Shown: positions 1 through 7,955 of the stretch, piece after piece | How the letters are laid out: every line of letters begins with the position of its first letter | Numbering within the stretch: the stretch's first letter is position 1 | Source: Gammaproteobacteria bacterium | Lineage (GTDB): Bacteria > Pseudomonadota > Gammaproteobacteria > Pseudomonadales > Azotimanducaceae_A | Assembly: GCA_026713405.1 (NCBI GenBank) | Contig: JAPOON010000285.1 | Coordinates: 1-8,028 of the forward strand | Direction of reading: 5' to 3' | Length of the DNA stretch: 8,028 nucleotides | Notes under the pieces: model-generated | Database searches by the model: none | Told to the model about the DNA's origin: nothing | Seen by the model: only the letters and a program-made list of their open reading frames with translations | Position numbers and translations under genes: made by a program

Positions 1-42
1 GAAGACCAGCACACCTGGCGTCAGCAGTTTCCGGAGTTGCAT
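1..42 (-). CDS. 5' end of an unidentified gene, cut by the window edge
   Basis: Only the first 14 codons are present, reading MQLRKLLTPGVLVF from an ATG at 42-40. A good Shine-Dalgarno sequence (GGGAG, at 49-53) lies 6 nt upstream, which is the main support for a true start. The peptide is a basic start followed by a hydrophobic run, which would suit the beginning of a signal peptide or membrane anchor, but 14 residues are too few to assign a family. A TTGAGG / 18 nt / GATAAC pair (78-83 and 54-59) resembles a sigma-70 promoter but lies very close to the start codon. Function unknown. Confidence 0.45.
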   Translation of the reverse strand, partial: MQLRKLLTPGVLVF

Positions 43-97
43 GGCCGTCTCCCGTTATCGCCCGCTTGGGAAGTGAACCTCAAGTTCCGCAGTGATT

Positions 98-118
98 ATG
101 CCCGATGCCGGGCGTTTT
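98..118 (+). terminator. Possible short intrinsic terminator
   Basis: A small hairpin (GCCCG at 100-104, loop ATGC, CGGGC at 109-113, extendable by a U-G and an A-U pair) is followed by a G and four Ts in the plus direction. The stem is short and no plus-strand gene is recognised upstream, so this is a weak call. It lies in the 148-bp gap between the left-edge gene and the small gene at 191-526. Confidence 0.22.
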
Positions 119-190
119 CCGGCCAGATTGACCGGCCATGCCCGACGCACGGATTGAACTGTCCCGGTCGATGGTGATCGAATCGGACGC

Positions 191-526
191 TCATTCCCGA
201 ATTTGGACCCCAACCAGGCACACGTTCTCCTCGTACACCGCGTAGGCTCCCCACTCCGTCACACACCCATGCACGAACGAGTCCTCCGTCAGATCGTGCC
301 ACTCCGGCGCTTGCCCGTTCGCCCTTCCGACCCGCGTGATGTCCACCAGGCGGACCGGGCGCGCCGCCTTCATCGCACGCGCCTTGGACCGCTCGATGAA
401 CCCGAGCCACTGGACGAACCGGCGGCCGCCATTGGGCAGGAGATAGCCCACATGCTCCCCGCGTGTTCCTTGCGCGAGCAGGATGTTGCGGGTGTTGAGG
501 CGGCGATTCAGCACCAGGTCGACCAT
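191..526 (-). CDS. Small protein of unknown function with a LexA-type operator
   Basis: This 111-residue protein belongs to no family that I recognise. It begins MVDLVLNRRLNTRNILLAQG and ends VCLVGVQIRE. It has a basic middle (about residues 45-70, rich in Arg and Lys), a more acidic, aromatic C-terminal half with Trp and Tyr, and two cysteines (in VHGC and ENVC). It has no signal peptide or membrane segment. The balanced composition favours this frame over the Arg/Pro-rich overlapping frames. The ATG at 526 has no clear Shine-Dalgarno sequence. A 20-bp LexA-like operator ends 6 nt upstream and overlaps an AT-rich possible -10 (TATATA, 544-549), so the mRNA may have a very short leader. I infer DNA-damage induction from the operator; no biochemical role can be inferred. 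It lies downstream of, and on the same strand as, the phosphoesterase gene, in the putative island. Confidence 0.6.
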   Translation of the reverse strand: MVDLVLNRRLNTRNILLAQGTRGEHVGYLLPNGGRRFVQWLGFIERSKARAMKAARPVRLVDITRVGRANGQAPEWHDLTEDSFVHGCVTEWGAYAVYEENVCLVGVQIRE

Positions 527-532
527 GGCGAA

Positions 533-552
533 TACTGTATAGATATATAGTA
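533..552. promoter_or_regulatory. LexA (SOS) box upstream of the small unknown gene
   Basis: The plus-strand sequence is TACTGTATAGATATATAGTA, a near-perfect dyad with 9-bp arms, one mismatch and a 2-bp centre. It matches 18 of 20 positions of the E. coli/gammaproteobacterial LexA consensus (TACTGTATATATATACAGTA). One half is the canonical CTGT; the other is ATAG instead of ACAG. It ends 6 nt before the ATG of the minus-strand gene at 191-526. It covers a possible -10 (TATATA at 544-549, 17 nt from a weak -35 TTCAAC at 567-572), so a bound repressor would block transcription. LexA binding itself is inferred. Confidence 0.7.
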
Positions 553-555
553 ATG

Positions 556-588
556 CGCGCCACCCGGTTGAACCCGAGGCGCGGTTTT
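556..588 (+). terminator. Possible intrinsic terminator, plus direction
   Basis: CGCGCC (556-561) pairs with GGCGCG (578-583), with a weaker inner CCG/CGG pairing, and is followed by G and TTTT (585-588) on the plus strand. No plus-strand gene ending here is recognised. In the minus direction the same hairpin sits in the leader between the phosphoesterase gene and the small SOS-type gene, without a T-run. The shape is convincing; the function is uncertain. Confidence 0.3.
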
Positions 589-615
589 AGGTGCCGTCCT
601 GATCCGGCGAGAGGA

Positions 616-1350
616 TCATTCAATCTCCTCGATCCGCTCCAGTGTGGTCGAACCCGCCGGCCGCTCCCCAGCCAGCAGGGCCTTCGCGAGCCGCCGAATC
701 CGGGTCAACGCAACCGGCCGGTAGTCGAGCTGCTCGACCGAGACGTTGATGTGCGGCGAGTCCGCCGGCTTGAGTGCCGAGTGCTGGTGACCGTGAACGT
801 TCACGTGCCCGGCCGGGACGTTTGGCAGCGGCGCATGCGTCCAGATCAGCGGAGGGTCTCCCAGTGAGGACATCATAGCCTTCACCCGGTGAAACCCCTC
901 GACGCGCAGTAGCCCCTGGCCGGTTACGTCGTGGTTGCCGACGACCAGGACCTTCGTGCGCCCGGGCGCTGCCCGCACTTTTTCCCAGGTGTCGTCCGAA
1001 AGGCCGCGGCCCATCGCAACGTCGCCGACGCAAACCAGGGTTTCCTCCGGGTCGACGCCGAGTTGCCAGTTGGCCCAGAGTGCCGCATCCATTTCCTCGA
1101 CATTGAAGAATGGGCGGTCCTGGTACTCGATGATGTTGGCGTGCCCCAGGTGCAAATCCGACCAGACCTTGACGGCCTCATCGGGCGCATCAAGGACGCC
1201 GGCGCCATACTCGTTGAGGGCACGGCGCATCGACGCGAGAGTCTTGCCACTACGGCCCAACGCGTCGCGCAGATCGTCACGGTAGAGGTTGATCGGCTCC
1301 TTGCCGGGCCGCCATCCGCCTGGCAGCTGTTTCGACCGCTTGGCGGCCAT
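616..1350 (-). CDS. Calcineurin-like metallophosphoesterase (COG4186-type)
   Basis: The 244-residue protein carries the full motif set of a two-metal phosphoesterase in order: SDLHLGH (about residues 64-70), GDVAMG, GNHD, THAP and HGHQH. These Asp, His and Asn residues bind the metal pair that hydrolyses phosphomono- or diesters. The spacing and the phrase HANIIEYQDRPF resemble the small COG4186 phosphoesterases often found in phages and mobile elements; that assignment is from memory of the family. A basic N-terminal extension of about 60 residues precedes the catalytic domain. The ATG at 1350 is preferred over the one at 1356, because GGAG (1359-1362) lies 8 nt from the former and only 2 nt from the latter. 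The substrate is unknown. It lies between a Fic remnant upstream and the SOS-type small gene downstream, consistent with an accessory cargo gene. Confidence 0.85.
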   Translation of the reverse strand: MAAKRSKQLPGGWRPGKEPINLYRDDLRDALGRSGKTLASMRRALNEYGAGVLDAPDEAVKVWSDLHLGHANIIEYQDRPFFNVEEMDAALWANWQLGVDPEETLVCVGDVAMGRGLSDDTWEKVRAAPGRTKVLVVGNHDVTGQGLLRVEGFHRVKAMMSSLGDPPLIWTHAPLPNVPAGHVNVHGHQHSALKPADSPHINVSVEQLDYRPVALTRIRRLAKALLAGERPAGSTTLERIEEIE

Positions 1351-1422
1351 CTCCATTGCTCCGAAGAAAAGGGGCGCGATTATCCGCTTGCCGCCTCAGC
1401 GATGGAATCCCCCTGAAGCCGG

Positions 1423-1856
1423 TCACCGTAAGTCCCGGGAGTAGTGTGCAAAAAGGTGGTGGTCATCAAGGGGGACATTCTGTCGGCGGATGCTCCGGTA
1501 GAACCCGAAGAATCGGTCCATTTCGGATTGGGCCTGTTCGGGTGGGCAGTATTCGTGGATCACCCCATCGGGCCGTCGTGGGTTGTTTGAGCGACTCTTG
1601 CAGGCGCCTTTGGTCGTGAACGGGATCTCGACGCGCCGTCCTTCAGCGACTCGACGGTGTGCGCGCCCACTGCATCGGCGAAGCCTTCCGCAACAAGTTG
1701 CCGGGTTATGCCGCGCCGCAGCGTGTAGAGGCCCTCGATTTGTCCCGTCTCGATGGCGAATGCCGTCGTCTCTGCAACTGGGGCATAATGCTTGAAGGTA
1801 AAGCGGCGCGCTTGCCCTTGCAGGAAAGCGCCGAGGACAGTGACTTGAAAGAACAT
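1423..1856 (-). pseudogene. Decayed Fic-family (AMPylator-type) gene
   Basis: Two adjacent minus-strand frames each match different parts of one Fic family. The first (from 1856) has AIETGQIEGLYTLRRGITRQ, which includes the (S/T)xxxE(G/N) inhibitory-helix motif (TGQIEG) that silences Fic enzymes. It continues to about 1635 with VGAHTVESLKDG. There the match jumps to another frame, GRRVEIPFTTKGA, then NNPRRPDGVIHEYCPPEQ and SEMDRFFGFYR, ending at 1423. In intact relatives, as recalled, several tens of residues separate the two parts and the catalytic HPFxxGNGR follows; both the middle segment and the catalytic loop are missing here. The N-terminus is also short. I read this as a gene broken by an internal deletion with frameshift plus loss of its 3' half. 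It cannot be an active AMP-transferase. Its 5' end overlaps the start of the divergent MNT gene. Confidence 0.7.
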
Positions 1857-2222
1857 CAGATCGACCGATCAACCGCGAAAGCCATAGAGGCGTTCGTGTC
1901 GGCCCTCGCCGCCGCGGATATTCCGCCTGTCGTTCGCGTCCTGTTGTACGGCAGCCGTGCCCGGGGCGACTTCGAGGCGGACAGCGATGCAGACATTGCA
2001 GTTGTCGTCAACGGTGCGCAAGGGGCCGCGAGTTGGTTGTCAATGGAGTGGGAAGTCCGAACTGCCACATTCGACGCACGAGCCGATCACGGATTCCTTG
2101 TGTCACCGGTGGTCGTCTGGGAACAGTCATTGGCTGCTCCCGACCAATCGGACAGCCCTACGTTTTACCGCAACCTGGTGCGCGACGGGATTGAATGGAA
2201 TCTGGCCAATGAGGCCGCCTGA
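1845..2222 (+). CDS. MNT-type nucleotidyltransferase, probable antitoxin partner of HEPN protein
   Basis: The protein has 125 residues if started at TTG 1845, where GAGGA (1833-1837) gives a 7-nt spacing. In-frame ATGs at 1659 and 1788 have poorer ribosome-binding sites, and their extra codons lie opposite the Fic remnant. The hallmark is GSRARGDFEADSDAD (residues 36-50), an exact GS-x10-DxD minimal nucleotidyltransferase motif in which D48 and D50 would bind metal. The preceding VRVLLY is the usual core strand. In characterised MNT/HEPN pairs the MNT protein modifies and neutralises a HEPN RNase toxin; the same role here is inference. The stop codon overlaps the start region of the HEPN gene, so the two are probably translationally coupled. 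An expected third acidic residue is not obvious, so catalytic competence is uncertain. Confidence 0.82.
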   Translation: MKEHQIDRSTAKAIEAFVSALAAADIPPVVRVLLYGSRARGDFEADSDADIAVVVNGAQGAASWLSMEWEVRTATFDARADHGFLVSPVVVWEQSLAAPDQSDSPTFYRNLVRDGIEWNLANEAA

Positions 2223-2616
2223 ATGGCACATGGAAAGGGCCTACCGGAGGTTGGCGGCTGCCAGATCTCTAGCACGAGATGGCTTTGTCGAAGACGCATT
2301 TAGTCGTTTGTACTATGCTGCGATGGAAGCCGCACATACTGCGCTGACGTCGCTAAACATTGACCCTCCGAAGAAACACAGCGCGTTACGCGGTGCGTTT
2401 CGAAATCATGTCATCGTCCCCGGACGCATCCCCAAAACAATCGGCATCACGTTAGACCACATGGAGTCAGTGCGTCTCGGAGCGGACTATAGGGGGCTCG
2501 AGCCTGCTGCACCAGATTTTGAACGGGCAAAGGAAAACGTCGAGGCATTGGTTGAAGCAGTCAGAGATGAGTTCCTTGGTGAGTTCAGCCCGGCTCCACT
2601 GGGCAGCGACGAATGA
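2209..2616 (+). CDS. HEPN-domain protein, probable toxin partner of MNT
   Basis: This 135-residue, mostly helical protein has the signature of the PF05168-type HEPN domain: LARDGFVEDAFSRLYYAAME (residues 21-40), then PPKKHSALRGAFRNH (53-67) and GADYRG (91-96). An R-x5-H sequence is visible (R61 to H67), but I cannot confirm that it is the RNase motif (R-x4-6-H) in the right helix. The ATG at 2209 overlaps the end of the MNT gene by 14 bp; an ATG at 2230 is the alternative. Paired HEPN/MNT genes act as toxin-antitoxin or RNA-cleaving defence modules in known cases; that function is inferred here. The gene stops 2 bp before the tRNA-derived repeat, so it is the last gene of the putative island. 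Confidence 0.8.
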   Translation: MRPPEWHMERAYRRLAAARSLARDGFVEDAFSRLYYAAMEAAHTALTSLNIDPPKKHSALRGAFRNHVIVPGRIPKTIGITLDHMESVRLGADYRGLEPAAPDFERAKENVEALVEAVRDEFLGEFSPAPLGSDE

Positions 2617-2618
2617 TC

Positions 2619-2640
2619 TGGACGGGGCGAGAGGATTTGA
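2619..2640 (-). repeat. Duplicated 3' end of tRNA-Pro, attachment-site-like
   Basis: This stretch repeats the 3' end of the neighbouring tRNA-Pro in direct orientation. It matches 21 of 22 bases of 2656-2677, covering part of the T arm, the acceptor strand and the CCA; the only change is ACCA to TCCA. Such partial tRNA copies are the usual footprint of tyrosine-integrase insertion into a tRNA 3' end. No integrase gene is in the window. The copy lies only 37 bp from the original, so it may be the scar of a lost element, the start of a tandem second element, or the end of the island to the left. Confidence 0.6.
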
Positions 2641-2643
2641 TGA

Positions 2644-2732
<89 letters not shown>

Positions 2733-2752
2733 CAGTTGCTGGCCGCATCATA
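2733..2752 (-). promoter_or_regulatory. -10 element and GC-rich discriminator of tRNA-Pro
   Basis: TATGAT (2747-2752, 5/6 to the sigma-70 -10) lies 14 nt before the tRNA 5' end, leaving a leader of about 7 nt. It is followed at once by GCGGCC, the GC-rich discriminator typical of stringently controlled stable-RNA promoters. The -35 is poor (best candidate TTCTAA, 17 nt upstream). Stringent control is inferred. Confidence 0.5.
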
Positions 2753-2846
2753 ACCAGTGTGCCAGCGGTTTAGAAGAAACGAGGCCCGCATCCGCTGTCG
2801 CTCAGTCCGAGCAGACAACCCCTGCCGCGTGGAAGGACAGTCGCGC

Positions 2847-3200
2847 TCAGGACTTGAGAAGCTGCAGCAGGCTCTCCATTTCCGCAATCATCTGCCTGAC
2901 CAGCAGCCTGAACTGCGTCTGATCCTGCTTGGCATCGTCGCCGGCCAGGCGTTGGCGGGCACCGCTGATCGTGTACCCCTGGTCGTAGAGGAGTGAGCGT
3001 ATCTGCCTGACGACAATCACGTCCTGGCGCTGGTAGTACCGGCGGTTGCCGGTGCGCCTCACCGGATTGATCTGTGGAAATTCCTGCTCCCAGTAACGCA
3101 GTACGTGCGGCTTGACTTCACAGAGTTCGCTGACTTCGCCGATCTTGAAGTACCGCTTGCCGGGTATCGGCGGCAACTCAGCCGTCGGGTCCTGGTCCAC
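2847..3200 (-). CDS. MerR-family transcriptional regulator
   Basis: This 117-residue protein has an N-terminal winged-helix MerR domain. [20 protein letters not shown] (about residues 17-36) is the helix-turn-helix, and [20 protein letters not shown] is the wing. A helical region with [11 protein letters not shown] follows, then a C-terminal coiled dimerisation segment. There is no effector-binding domain or Cys metal site, and the length is normal for the small MerR gene that follows ihfA in many gammaproteobacteria. The targets are not known to me. The GTG start at 3200 is set by GGAGG (3207-3211) with a 6-nt spacer. That ribosome-binding site and the first codons lie inside the 3' end of ihfA (23-bp overlap), so translation of the two is probably coupled. 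Confidence 0.9.
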   Translation of the reverse strand: MDQDPTAELPPIPGKRYFKIGEVSELCEVKPHVLRYWEQEFPQINPVRRTGNRRYYQRQDVIVVRQIRSLLYDQGYTISGARQRLAGDDAKQDQTQFRLLVRQMIAEMESLLQLLKS

Positions 3201-3486
3201 CGTAGCCCTCCACGCGGGCTTTCAGCTTCTGTCCGGGCCGGAAGGTCACCACGCGCCTGGCGGTGATTGGAATTTCTTCCCCGGTTTTGGGGTTGCGGCC
3301 CGGTCGTTCACCCTTCTCCCGCAGATCGAAGTTTCCGAAACCCGAGAGCTTCACCTGCTCGTTATCTTCAAGCGAACCGGAGACTTCATCGAAGAAAAGT
3401 TCCACGATCTCTTTCGCTTCACGCTTGTTGAGGCCCAGTTCCTCGAACAGGCGGTCCGCCATTTGTGCTTTCGTCAGCGCGCCCAC
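3178..3486 (-). CDS. ihfA: Integration host factor subunit alpha
   Basis: IHF alpha (102 residues) pairs with IHF beta to bind specific sites in the minor groove and bend DNA sharply in transcription, replication and recombination. The sequence has the family hallmarks: [20 protein letters not shown] at the N-terminus, [14 protein letters not shown], and the DNA-wrapping arm [20 protein letters not shown], with the intercalating proline at about residue 66, then [11 protein letters not shown]. The start is a GTG at 3486, supported by GGGAG (3494-3498) with a 7-nt spacer. The C-terminal tail ([10 protein letters not shown]) differs from E. coli and is encoded by the segment that overlaps the MerR gene. 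It lies 56 bp downstream of pheT, as in E. coli. Confidence 0.97.
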   Translation of the reverse strand: MGALTKAQMADRLFEELGLNKREAKEIVELFFDEVSGSLEDNEQVKLSGFGNFDLREKGERPGRNPKTGEEIPITARRVVTFRPGQKLKARVEGYGGPGPDG

Positions 3487-3542
3487 TGGTGTTCTCCCAT
3501 CCGCAGGTCGACCCGGATACAGTACGGTGTGTGCTCCCTCGA

Positions 3543-5942
3543 CTACCGGAGCCTGGCCCCCAACCTGGATTGCAGGGCCGTTACTGCCTTCGCCACATAC
3601 CCGGATATGTCTCCCTCGGTAAGGGTCGCCGATGAATGCTGAAACGTCAAGCCTACCGCGACGCTTTTTTCATTAGAATCAATACTTTTTCCTCGATAGA
3701 CGTCAAACAGTCTTAACTCTACGAGGATATCGCCCAGTGCACCGGTCAAGGTGGACTGCACCTGTGCCGCGGTAACGCTCTCATTCACCACCAGGGCAAG
3801 GTCGCGGCGGACGCTGGGCATTCTGGAAATGGGCGAGAACTTGCGCGGCCGATACGACAGAACCGAATCGCACAACAGTTCGAACACATAGACCCCCGGG
3901 CCTATATCGAGGCGGTGTTCCAGTTCCGGGTGCAATCGGCCCAGGCGCCCTGCCCGCTGGCCGCCGGCGACAACCACCGCCTGCTGGCCCGGGTGCAGCA
4001 CCGGGTCGTCACCGGACTCGAAGGCAATGCCCGTGGCGCCTGCCCATTCGAACACCTGTTCCACCTGACCCTTGAGATCGAAGAAATCCACTTCCGCCGG
4101 CTCCGTGTGCCAACTCTCGGCAGCCCGCTGGCCCCAGAGCAAGCCACCCAGCATCGAGACCTGTTTGGGACCGCCCGCGTCCGGGTCCGCGTCCGGCCTG
4201 AAACAGCAGCCGAGCTCGAACAGGCGCACGCCCTCCTGTTGCCGCTGCATGTTGAATCGCAGCGCCTCGACAAGTCCCGGTAACAGACAGGTGCGCATAA
4301 CCGACTGTTCGACCGACATCGGGTTGGCGAGCGGCACTGTATCCCCCTGCGGGTCGAGCAGGTCCTGGGTAACCGGATCGACGAAACTGTAGGTAATGAC
4401 CTCCTGAAACCCGACCGCCGCCAGCAGGCGCTTGACAGACCGCTCGTCGCTTCTGTCCAGCGGCGCCCGGCGCAGCGCCAGCGCCGCATCCGGCAACAGG
4501 CTCGGAATGCGGTCATACCCGTATATGCGGCAGACCTCTTCGACCAGGTCCGCCTCGATGCGAATGTCGAAACGATGGCTCGGCGCGGCAATGGTCCAGA
4601 CAATGCCGTCGGTTTCCGTTTCGCTTCGTTCGAGGAGCTCGAATTCGAGTTGGGCCAGAGCCCGGTCCACTTCGCCCGGCGAGATGGCCACGCCCGCCAG
4701 TTCATCAAGGCGCGCCTGGCGCAGGGAGACGGTCGGACAGGTGGGCAGATGATCGCGATCGACGGATTCCAGGACGGGCCCCGCCTGTCCCCCGACAATC
4801 TCCAGAAGCAACTCGGTCGCACGCTCCACGGCCCGGGCCTGCAACTCGAAATCGACCCCGCGTTCGTAGCGGTGCGAGGCATCGGTGTGCAGACCCAGCC
4901 GCCGCGCCGCCCCGGCAACCACCAGGGGCGTGAAGAATGCGCACTCCAGGAAAACGCTGACCGTGCCCGGGCCCACACCGCTCCGCTCGCCGCCCATGAC
5001 CCCCGCCACCGCCACCGGCCCGTCGCCGTCGGTAATCAGCAGAACGTCCGGATCGGGTGCGATCTCCCGGCCGTCGAGCAGCGTCATGGTCTCGCCGTCC
5101 CTAGCGCGCCTGACCGCGATGCCCCCGGCCAGCCGGTCGAGGTCGAAGGCGTGCATGGGCTGCCCGAGTTCAAGCATCACGTAGTTGGTTACATCGACGA
5201 CCGGGTCGATGCAGCGCAGTCCGGAGCGGCGCAGCTTTTCCGCCAACCAGAACGGCGTCGCGGCGGCCACATCGATTTTTTCAATCACGCGGCCGAGGTA
5301 GCGCGGGCACCCGGCGCCGTCTTCGAGGGTTACCGGAAAGGTGGAATCGATGGACGCGGGAACGGGCGGCGTTTGCCGATAACGCACGGGCAGGTCGTTT
5401 AGAACGCCCACTTCCCGCGCGAGCCCCCGTAATCCGAGACAGTCGCCGCGATTCGGCGTGAGGTCCACATCGATCGAGACATCGTCCAGGTCGAGGGCTG
5501 CGACCAGGTCGGCGCCAACCTCGCAGTCGTCTCCCAGTTCGACGATGGCGTCCGACCCCGCGCCCAGCCCCAGTTCGACGGCGCTGCACAACATGCCGGC
5601 CGACCTCACCCCGCGCAGGTCCGCTTCGGCAATGGTGATGTCGCCGGGCAGCACCGCGCCGACCCGCGCATAAGCGGAGAGCAGCCCCGGCCGCGCATTG
5701 GGCGCCCCGCAAACCACCTGGTGCTGACCGTTCCCGTCCGAGACGGTGCACACCTGGAGATTGGGAGCATCGGGATGGGGTTCCACGGCGTCGATGCGGG
5801 CGACGACCGTGCCTTGCAAGACCCCGGCGACAGGCTCCACGCCATCGACCTCGAGCCCGGCCATGGTCAACTGGTCGAGCAACTCGTCGCGGCCGATGTC
5901 CGGATCGACCCATTCCCGCAGCCATGCTTCGCTGAATTTCAT
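3543..5942 (-). CDS. pheT: Phenylalanine--tRNA ligase subunit beta
   Basis: PheT (799 residues; E. coli 795) forms the alpha2-beta2 synthetase with PheS. It recognises tRNA-Phe and edits mischarged Tyr-tRNA-Phe. Domains in order: an OB-fold tRNA-binding domain (about 40-150, with [16 protein letters not shown] and [11 protein letters not shown]), the B3/B4 editing region (about 210-390, [28 protein letters not shown]), the B5 domain (about 405-480), the synthetase-like core with [16 protein letters not shown], and a C-terminal anticodon-binding FDX-ACB domain (about 700-799, [20 protein letters not shown]). The start [12 protein letters not shown] matches E. coli PheT, so the ATG at 5942 is secure although no good Shine-Dalgarno sequence is visible. 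Upstream lie two 88-bp repeats that separate it from pheS by 188 bp. No frameshift or missing domain is seen. Confidence 0.97.
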   Translation of the reverse strand: MKFSEAWLREWVDPDIGRDELLDQLTMAGLEVDGVEPVAGVLQGTVVARIDAVEPHPDAPNLQVCTVSDGNGQHQVVCGAPNARPGLLSAYARVGAVLPGDITIAEADLRGVRSAGMLCSAVELGLGAGSDAIVELGDDCEVGADLVAALDLDDVSIDVDLTPNRGDCLGLRGLAREVGVLNDLPVRYRQTPPVPASIDSTFPVTLEDGAGCPRYLGRVIEKIDVAAATPFWLAEKLRRSGLRCIDPVVDVTNYVMLELGQPMHAFDLDRLAGGIAVRRARDGETMTLLDGREIAPDPDVLLITDGDGPVAVAGVMGGERSGVGPGTVSVFLECAFFTPLVVAGAARRLGLHTDASHRYERGVDFELQARAVERATELLLEIVGGQAGPVLESVDRDHLPTCPTVSLRQARLDELAGVAISPGEVDRALAQLEFELLERSETETDGIVWTIAAPSHRFDIRIEADLVEEVCRIYGYDRIPSLLPDAALALRRAPLDRSDERSVKRLLAAVGFQEVITYSFVDPVTQDLLDPQGDTVPLANPMSVEQSVMRTCLLPGLVEALRFNMQRQQEGVRLFELGCCFRPDADPDAGGPKQVSMLGGLLWGQRAAESWHTEPAEVDFFDLKGQVEQVFEWAGATGIAFESGDDPVLHPGQQAVVVAGGQRAGRLGRLHPELEHRLDIGPGVYVFELLCDSVLSYRPRKFSPISRMPSVRRDLALVVNESVTAAQVQSTLTGALGDILVELRLFDVYRGKSIDSNEKSVAVGLTFQHSSATLTEGDISGYVAKAVTALQSRLGARLR

Positions 5943-5954
5943 GGGCGCCCGGGC

Positions 5955-7153
<1,199 letters not shown>

Positions 7154-7164
7154 CTACGATGTGA

Positions 7165-7202
7165 CCCGGGCCGGCGTTACCGCCGAATGCCGGCTCGCCG
7201 GG
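7165..7202 (-). promoter_or_regulatory. Hairpin-forming leader upstream of pheS
   Basis: The 109-bp rplT-pheS gap can form a long hairpin. GCCGGC (7170-7175) pairs with GCCGGC (7189-7194), extended after a 3-nt bulge by CCCGG (7165-7169) with CCGGG (7198-7202). A competing small hairpin, GGCG TTAC CGCC (7173-7184), excludes it. There is no T-run and no Phe-rich leader peptide like E. coli pheM, so a classical attenuator is not shown. Mutually exclusive folds near the pheS start suggest some RNA-level control. Confidence 0.3.
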
Positions 7203-7253
7203 CAAGCGGCTCGGCGGCCGCAGGAACGGATTGGTCGGAAGTGCGCGCCGGCT

Positions 7254-7613
7254 TCATGCCGCCAGGGCGGCCTTGGCCTGTTCCGCGAGGACTTGAAACG
7301 CCTCTTTCTCGTGCATGGCAAGGTCGGCCAGAACGCGCCGGTCAACGTCGACGTTCGCCTGCTTGAGCCCGGCGATCATGCGGCTGTACGAGAGCCCGTG
7401 TTCACGCGCGGCCGCGTTGATGCGAATGATCCACAGCGACCGGAACTGGCGCTTGCGCTGGCGGCGGTCCCGATAGGCGTATTCGCCGGCCCGGATGACC
7501 GCCTGCTTGGCAACCTTGAAACTGCGGCTGCGGGCTCCGTAATAGCCTTTGGCCTGCTTGAGGACCTTCTTGCGGCGCGCGCGCGAGGCGACGCTGCGGC
7601 TTGCTCTGGGCAT
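7254..7613 (-). CDS. rplT: 50S ribosomal protein L20
   Basis: L20 (119 residues; E. coli 118) binds 23S rRNA and is needed early in 50S assembly. It also represses its own operon in E. coli. The match is near-continuous: [60 protein letters not shown] and [13 protein letters not shown]. The long basic N-terminal arm that threads into rRNA is intact. The ATG at 7613 is preceded by a perfect AGGAGG (7621-7626) with a 7-nt spacer, the strongest ribosome-binding site in the window. A hairpin over the rpmI stop codon lies just upstream of it. Confidence 0.98.
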   Translation of the reverse strand: MPRASRSVASRARRKKVLKQAKGYYGARSRSFKVAKQAVIRAGEYAYRDRRQRKRQFRSLWIIRINAAAREHGLSYSRMIAGLKQANVDVDRRVLADLAMHEKEAFQVLAEQAKAALAA

Positions 7614-7631
7614 CGGTGAACCTCCTGGACG

Positions 7632-7650
7632 GGCCCGCGCTCAGCGGGCC
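7632..7650 (-). promoter_or_regulatory. Perfect hairpin over the rpmI stop codon, next to the rplT ribosome-binding site
   Basis: GGCCCGC (7632-7638) and GCGGGCC (7644-7650) form a perfect 7-bp, all-GC stem with a 5-nt loop that contains part of the rpmI TGA stop. The stem ends 5 nt before the AGGAGG of rplT. Ribosomes finishing rpmI would melt it, so it could couple rplT translation to rpmI. There is no T-run, so it is not a terminator. Confidence 0.45.
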
Positions 7651-7841
7651 TTCTTGGGCAGCATGCGTTTCAGGCTGGGGACATCCGCCGCGGATACGCC
7701 TTCGAAACCGCGCAGCTGCCTTTTCCGCTTCTTCGCCTTCTTGGTCAGAATGTGGTTTCTGTTCGTTCTTCGATGCTTGAAGCCCGAGCTTGTACGCCGG
7801 AACCGCTTGGCGGCGCCCCGTTTGGTTTTGAGCTTCGGCAT
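7641..7841 (-). CDS. rpmI: 50S ribosomal protein L35
   Basis: L35 (66 residues; E. coli 65) is a small, highly basic 50S protein. [20 protein letters not shown] and [18 protein letters not shown] are the conserved family signatures. The C-terminal part ([18 protein letters not shown]) is more variable, as usual. The ATG at 7841 has GGAG (7848-7851) with a 6-nt spacer. It lies between infC and rplT as in nearly all bacteria. In E. coli, L20 represses at the rpmI start and rplT follows by coupling; a similar arrangement is likely here. Confidence 0.97.
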   Translation of the reverse strand: MPKLKTKRGAAKRFRRTSSGFKHRRTNRNHILTKKAKKRKRQLRGFEGVSAADVPSLKRMLPKKAR

Positions 7842-7955
7842 GACACGCTCCGTACGTTCAATCTTTAAGTTGCGGCCCCGGTGAGTGCGGCATCCATATT
7901 GCCGCTGCCGGGCGCCATTCGTCCCAGCGACGCATCGCGTCGTATCAACGCAGCG
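7842..7955 (-). promoter_or_regulatory. Structured infC-rpmI intergenic leader, candidate L20 control region
   Basis: The 114-bp gap holds two hairpins on the mRNA strand. The first is CGACGC-GAT-GCGTCG (7928-7942, 6-bp stem). The second is two-tiered: GCGGCA/TGCCGC (7887-7892 with 7900-7905) capped by a 7-nt loop, extended after internal loops by CCCGG/CCGGG (7877-7881 with 7908-7912). In E. coli the same gap carries L20-binding structures that repress rpmI and rplT. Position and structure fit that role; sequence identity to the known site was not tested. No T-run follows either hairpin. Confidence 0.4.

Noticed and set aside
54..83. TTGAGG / 18 nt / GATAAC as a promoter for the left-edge gene.
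   Set aside because: The -10 abuts the Shine-Dalgarno sequence, leaving almost no room for a leader containing it; not strong enough to list as a feature.
96..623. Alternative minus-strand frame of 175 codons over the small SOS-type gene.
   Set aside because: It is rich in Gly, Arg and Pro, looks like an out-of-frame translation, and spans the LexA-like operator; the 191-526 frame has natural composition and starts next to the operator.
1560..1856. Minus-strand frame of 98 codons considered as an intact small gene.
   Set aside because: Its first part matches the N-terminal region of Fic proteins, but its end is out of frame with the rest of the match, so it is part of a pseudogene.
2796..2817. 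Hairpin (TGTC-GCTC / GAGC-A-GACA) between the MerR gene and tRNA-Pro, considered as an operon terminator.
   Set aside because: The stem has a bulge and no T-run follows on the minus strand, so an intrinsic terminator is not supported.
3902..5402. Long open frames opposite or overlapping pheT (minus 3902-4978; plus 4575-5402).
   Set aside because: They are Arg/Pro/Ala-rich shadows in a GC-rich gene; the pheT frame gives a full-length, domain-complete conserved protein.
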